From: JAFGSG01 sp964626055
GTDB lineage: Bacteria > Spirochaetota > UBA4802 > JAFGDQ01
NCBI GenBank assembly: GCA_964626055.1
Contig: CAZVDF010000037.1
Location: 1-32,744 of the forward strand
Direction of reading: 5' to 3'
Length of the DNA stretch: 32,744 bases
Numbering within the stretch: the first letter of the stretch is position 1; each line of letters starts with the position of its first letter. The notes beneath the pieces were generated by a model that did not search any database, was not told the DNA's origin, and was given only the letters and a program-made list of their open reading frames with translations. Below are positions 31,925-32,744 of this stretch, piece by piece. The position numbers and the translations under genes were made by a program.

Positions 31925-32671
31925 ATGAGATCCATATTAAAGAAGATAAATATTTGTAAATATGCCCTGCCCGTATTAATTCTTGTTATTTTTTTAAATA
32001 TATCCGGAGCGGAGAATTTATTTATTATCCTTGAGGATTTTGAAAAATATTCAAATGAAGATGATTTTTTCAATACATGGCTGATCCGGGATTATGATAA
32101 AAAAGAAGCGTCCGGCGTGTATAATGTCCTTTCAGAGAATAATAATAAGTTTTTAAGCGCAAGGTCATCCGGAAATTCAATACAAATAGCTAAAAAAGTA
32201 AAATGGAACATTAAATCATTCCCTATGCTTTCATGGAAATGGAGAGCATCGGTTTTACCGAAAGAAGCAAACGAGGATGCAAGAGGCAAAAACGACAGCG
32301 GAGCCTCGATATATGTAATTTTTCAGAGAAGCCGCCTGCCTTTTCTTTCATGGGAGTATCAGCCGATCAATGTGATAAAATATGTTTGGAGCACTACTCT
32401 GCCTGCAGGCAAGATCGTATACAAGGAAAAAAGCAAACTCGGAGGTAAAATATACGAAGGATATTTTTTTGTTATTGAGACAGGGGCGGAGAACACCGGC
32501 AAATGGATCGTCGAAGAGAGGAACGTTCTGGATGATTACAGGAAGGTTTTCGGGGAAAGCCCTAAATACGATCCTTACCTGATCGCAATACTTTCCGATT
32601 CGAACGATACGAAAAGTTCGGCATTTGCCGACTATGACGAAATAATAATTAAGAAGCCCTTAGGCTTATAA
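31925..32671 (+). CDS. DUF3047 exported protein
   Basis: The 248-residue protein has a signal peptide (YALPVLILVIFLNISGAE, cleavage near residue 28) and then a DUF3047 domain: LEDFEKYSNEDDFFNTWLIR, FLSARSSGNSIQIAKKVKWN, PMLSWKWRASVLPKEANE, DSGASIYVIF, KYVWSTTLPAG, EERNVLDDYRKVFGE, LIAILSDSNDTKSSAFADYD. The family, common in diderm bacteria, is secreted to the periplasm and of unknown function; the fold is probably a beta sandwich like carbohydrate-binding or glycan hydrolase modules. It is preceded by about 250 bases of AT-rich DNA with a weak 51-codon ORF that I rejected. No strong ribosome-binding site. The last 73 bases of the window after it contain nothing I can name. Confidence 0.88.
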   Translation: MRSILKKINICKYALPVLILVIFLNISGAENLFIILEDFEKYSNEDDFFNTWLIRDYDKKEASGVYNVLSENNNKFLSARSSGNSIQIAKKVKWNIKSFPMLSWKWRASVLPKEANEDARGKNDSGASIYVIFQRSRLPFLSWEYQPINVIKYVWSTTLPAGKIVYKEKSKLGGKIYEGYFFVIETGAENTGKWIVEERNVLDDYRKVFGESPKYDPYLIAILSDSNDTKSSAFADYDEIIIKKPLGL

Positions 32672-32744
32672 ATAGAATTCGTTTTAATATTATAACTCTT
32701 TCCAGAAAATTGGGAATTGCCTTCACTCCCCCCTATCCTCGTGC

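Overview
The window comes from a diderm, probably anaerobic bacterium of moderate-to-low GC. This rests on a class II (cobalamin-dependent, oxygen-independent) ribonucleotide reductase, a NuoE/HndB/NuoF-type flavin-iron-sulfur complex, an iron-sulfur DUF362 protein, a B12-domain-like radical SAM enzyme and a predicted outer-membrane beta-barrel. I cannot assign a phylum from sequence alone. No rRNA, tRNA, CRISPR array or intact insertion sequence is visible.

Layout. (1) 1-1963, minus: AT-rich surface-sugar genes, a partial GtrA-like flippase and a GT-C-like membrane glycosyltransferase, followed by a transposase scar (2133-2267). (2) 2440-7444: nrdJ (minus), whose catalytic-cysteine motif is split by a LAGLIDADG intein, and divergent alr (plus). 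(3) 7606-10721: a LysM membrane protein, an orphan ORF and a NarX/NarL-type kinase-regulator pair. (4) 11005-16867, plus: a DRTGG / PHP / HATPase trio, a GC-rich repeat, then NuoE, HndB and a 1017-residue NuoF fused to a complete GltD-like NADPH/FAD module. No hydrogenase subunit follows, so a bifurcating NADH/NADPH/ferredoxin transhydrogenase is the favoured reading. (5) 17049-22123: a Lys-rich membrane protein, a DUF362 ferredoxin-like protein, a small orphan, and a pair of minus-strand envelope genes (polytopic inner-membrane protein plus internally duplicated beta-barrel). (6) 22201-23702, plus: a possible microprotein, a GerMN protein and a CYTH phosphatase/cyclase. (7) 23867-28669, minus: birA, pheS, pheT. 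(8) 29017-32671: a conserved hypothetical, a radical SAM protein, an MBL hydrolase and a DUF3047 protein.

The most unusual structure is non-coding. Upstream of each of birA, pheS and pheT lies a long palindrome with perfect 29-31 bp arms around a 63-75 bp core. Two cores are homologous (about 62 of 75 positions, in opposite orientation), yet their arms differ almost completely, so a conserved core sits inside site-specific inverted duplications. The third has the same architecture with a different core. This does not match any element class I know.

Other points of interest are the NuoF-GltD fusion, the intein placed immediately before the thiyl-radical cysteine of NrdJ, and two unrelated cell-envelope proteins (LysM, GerMN) that share a histone-H1-like cytoplasmic tail before their single membrane helix.
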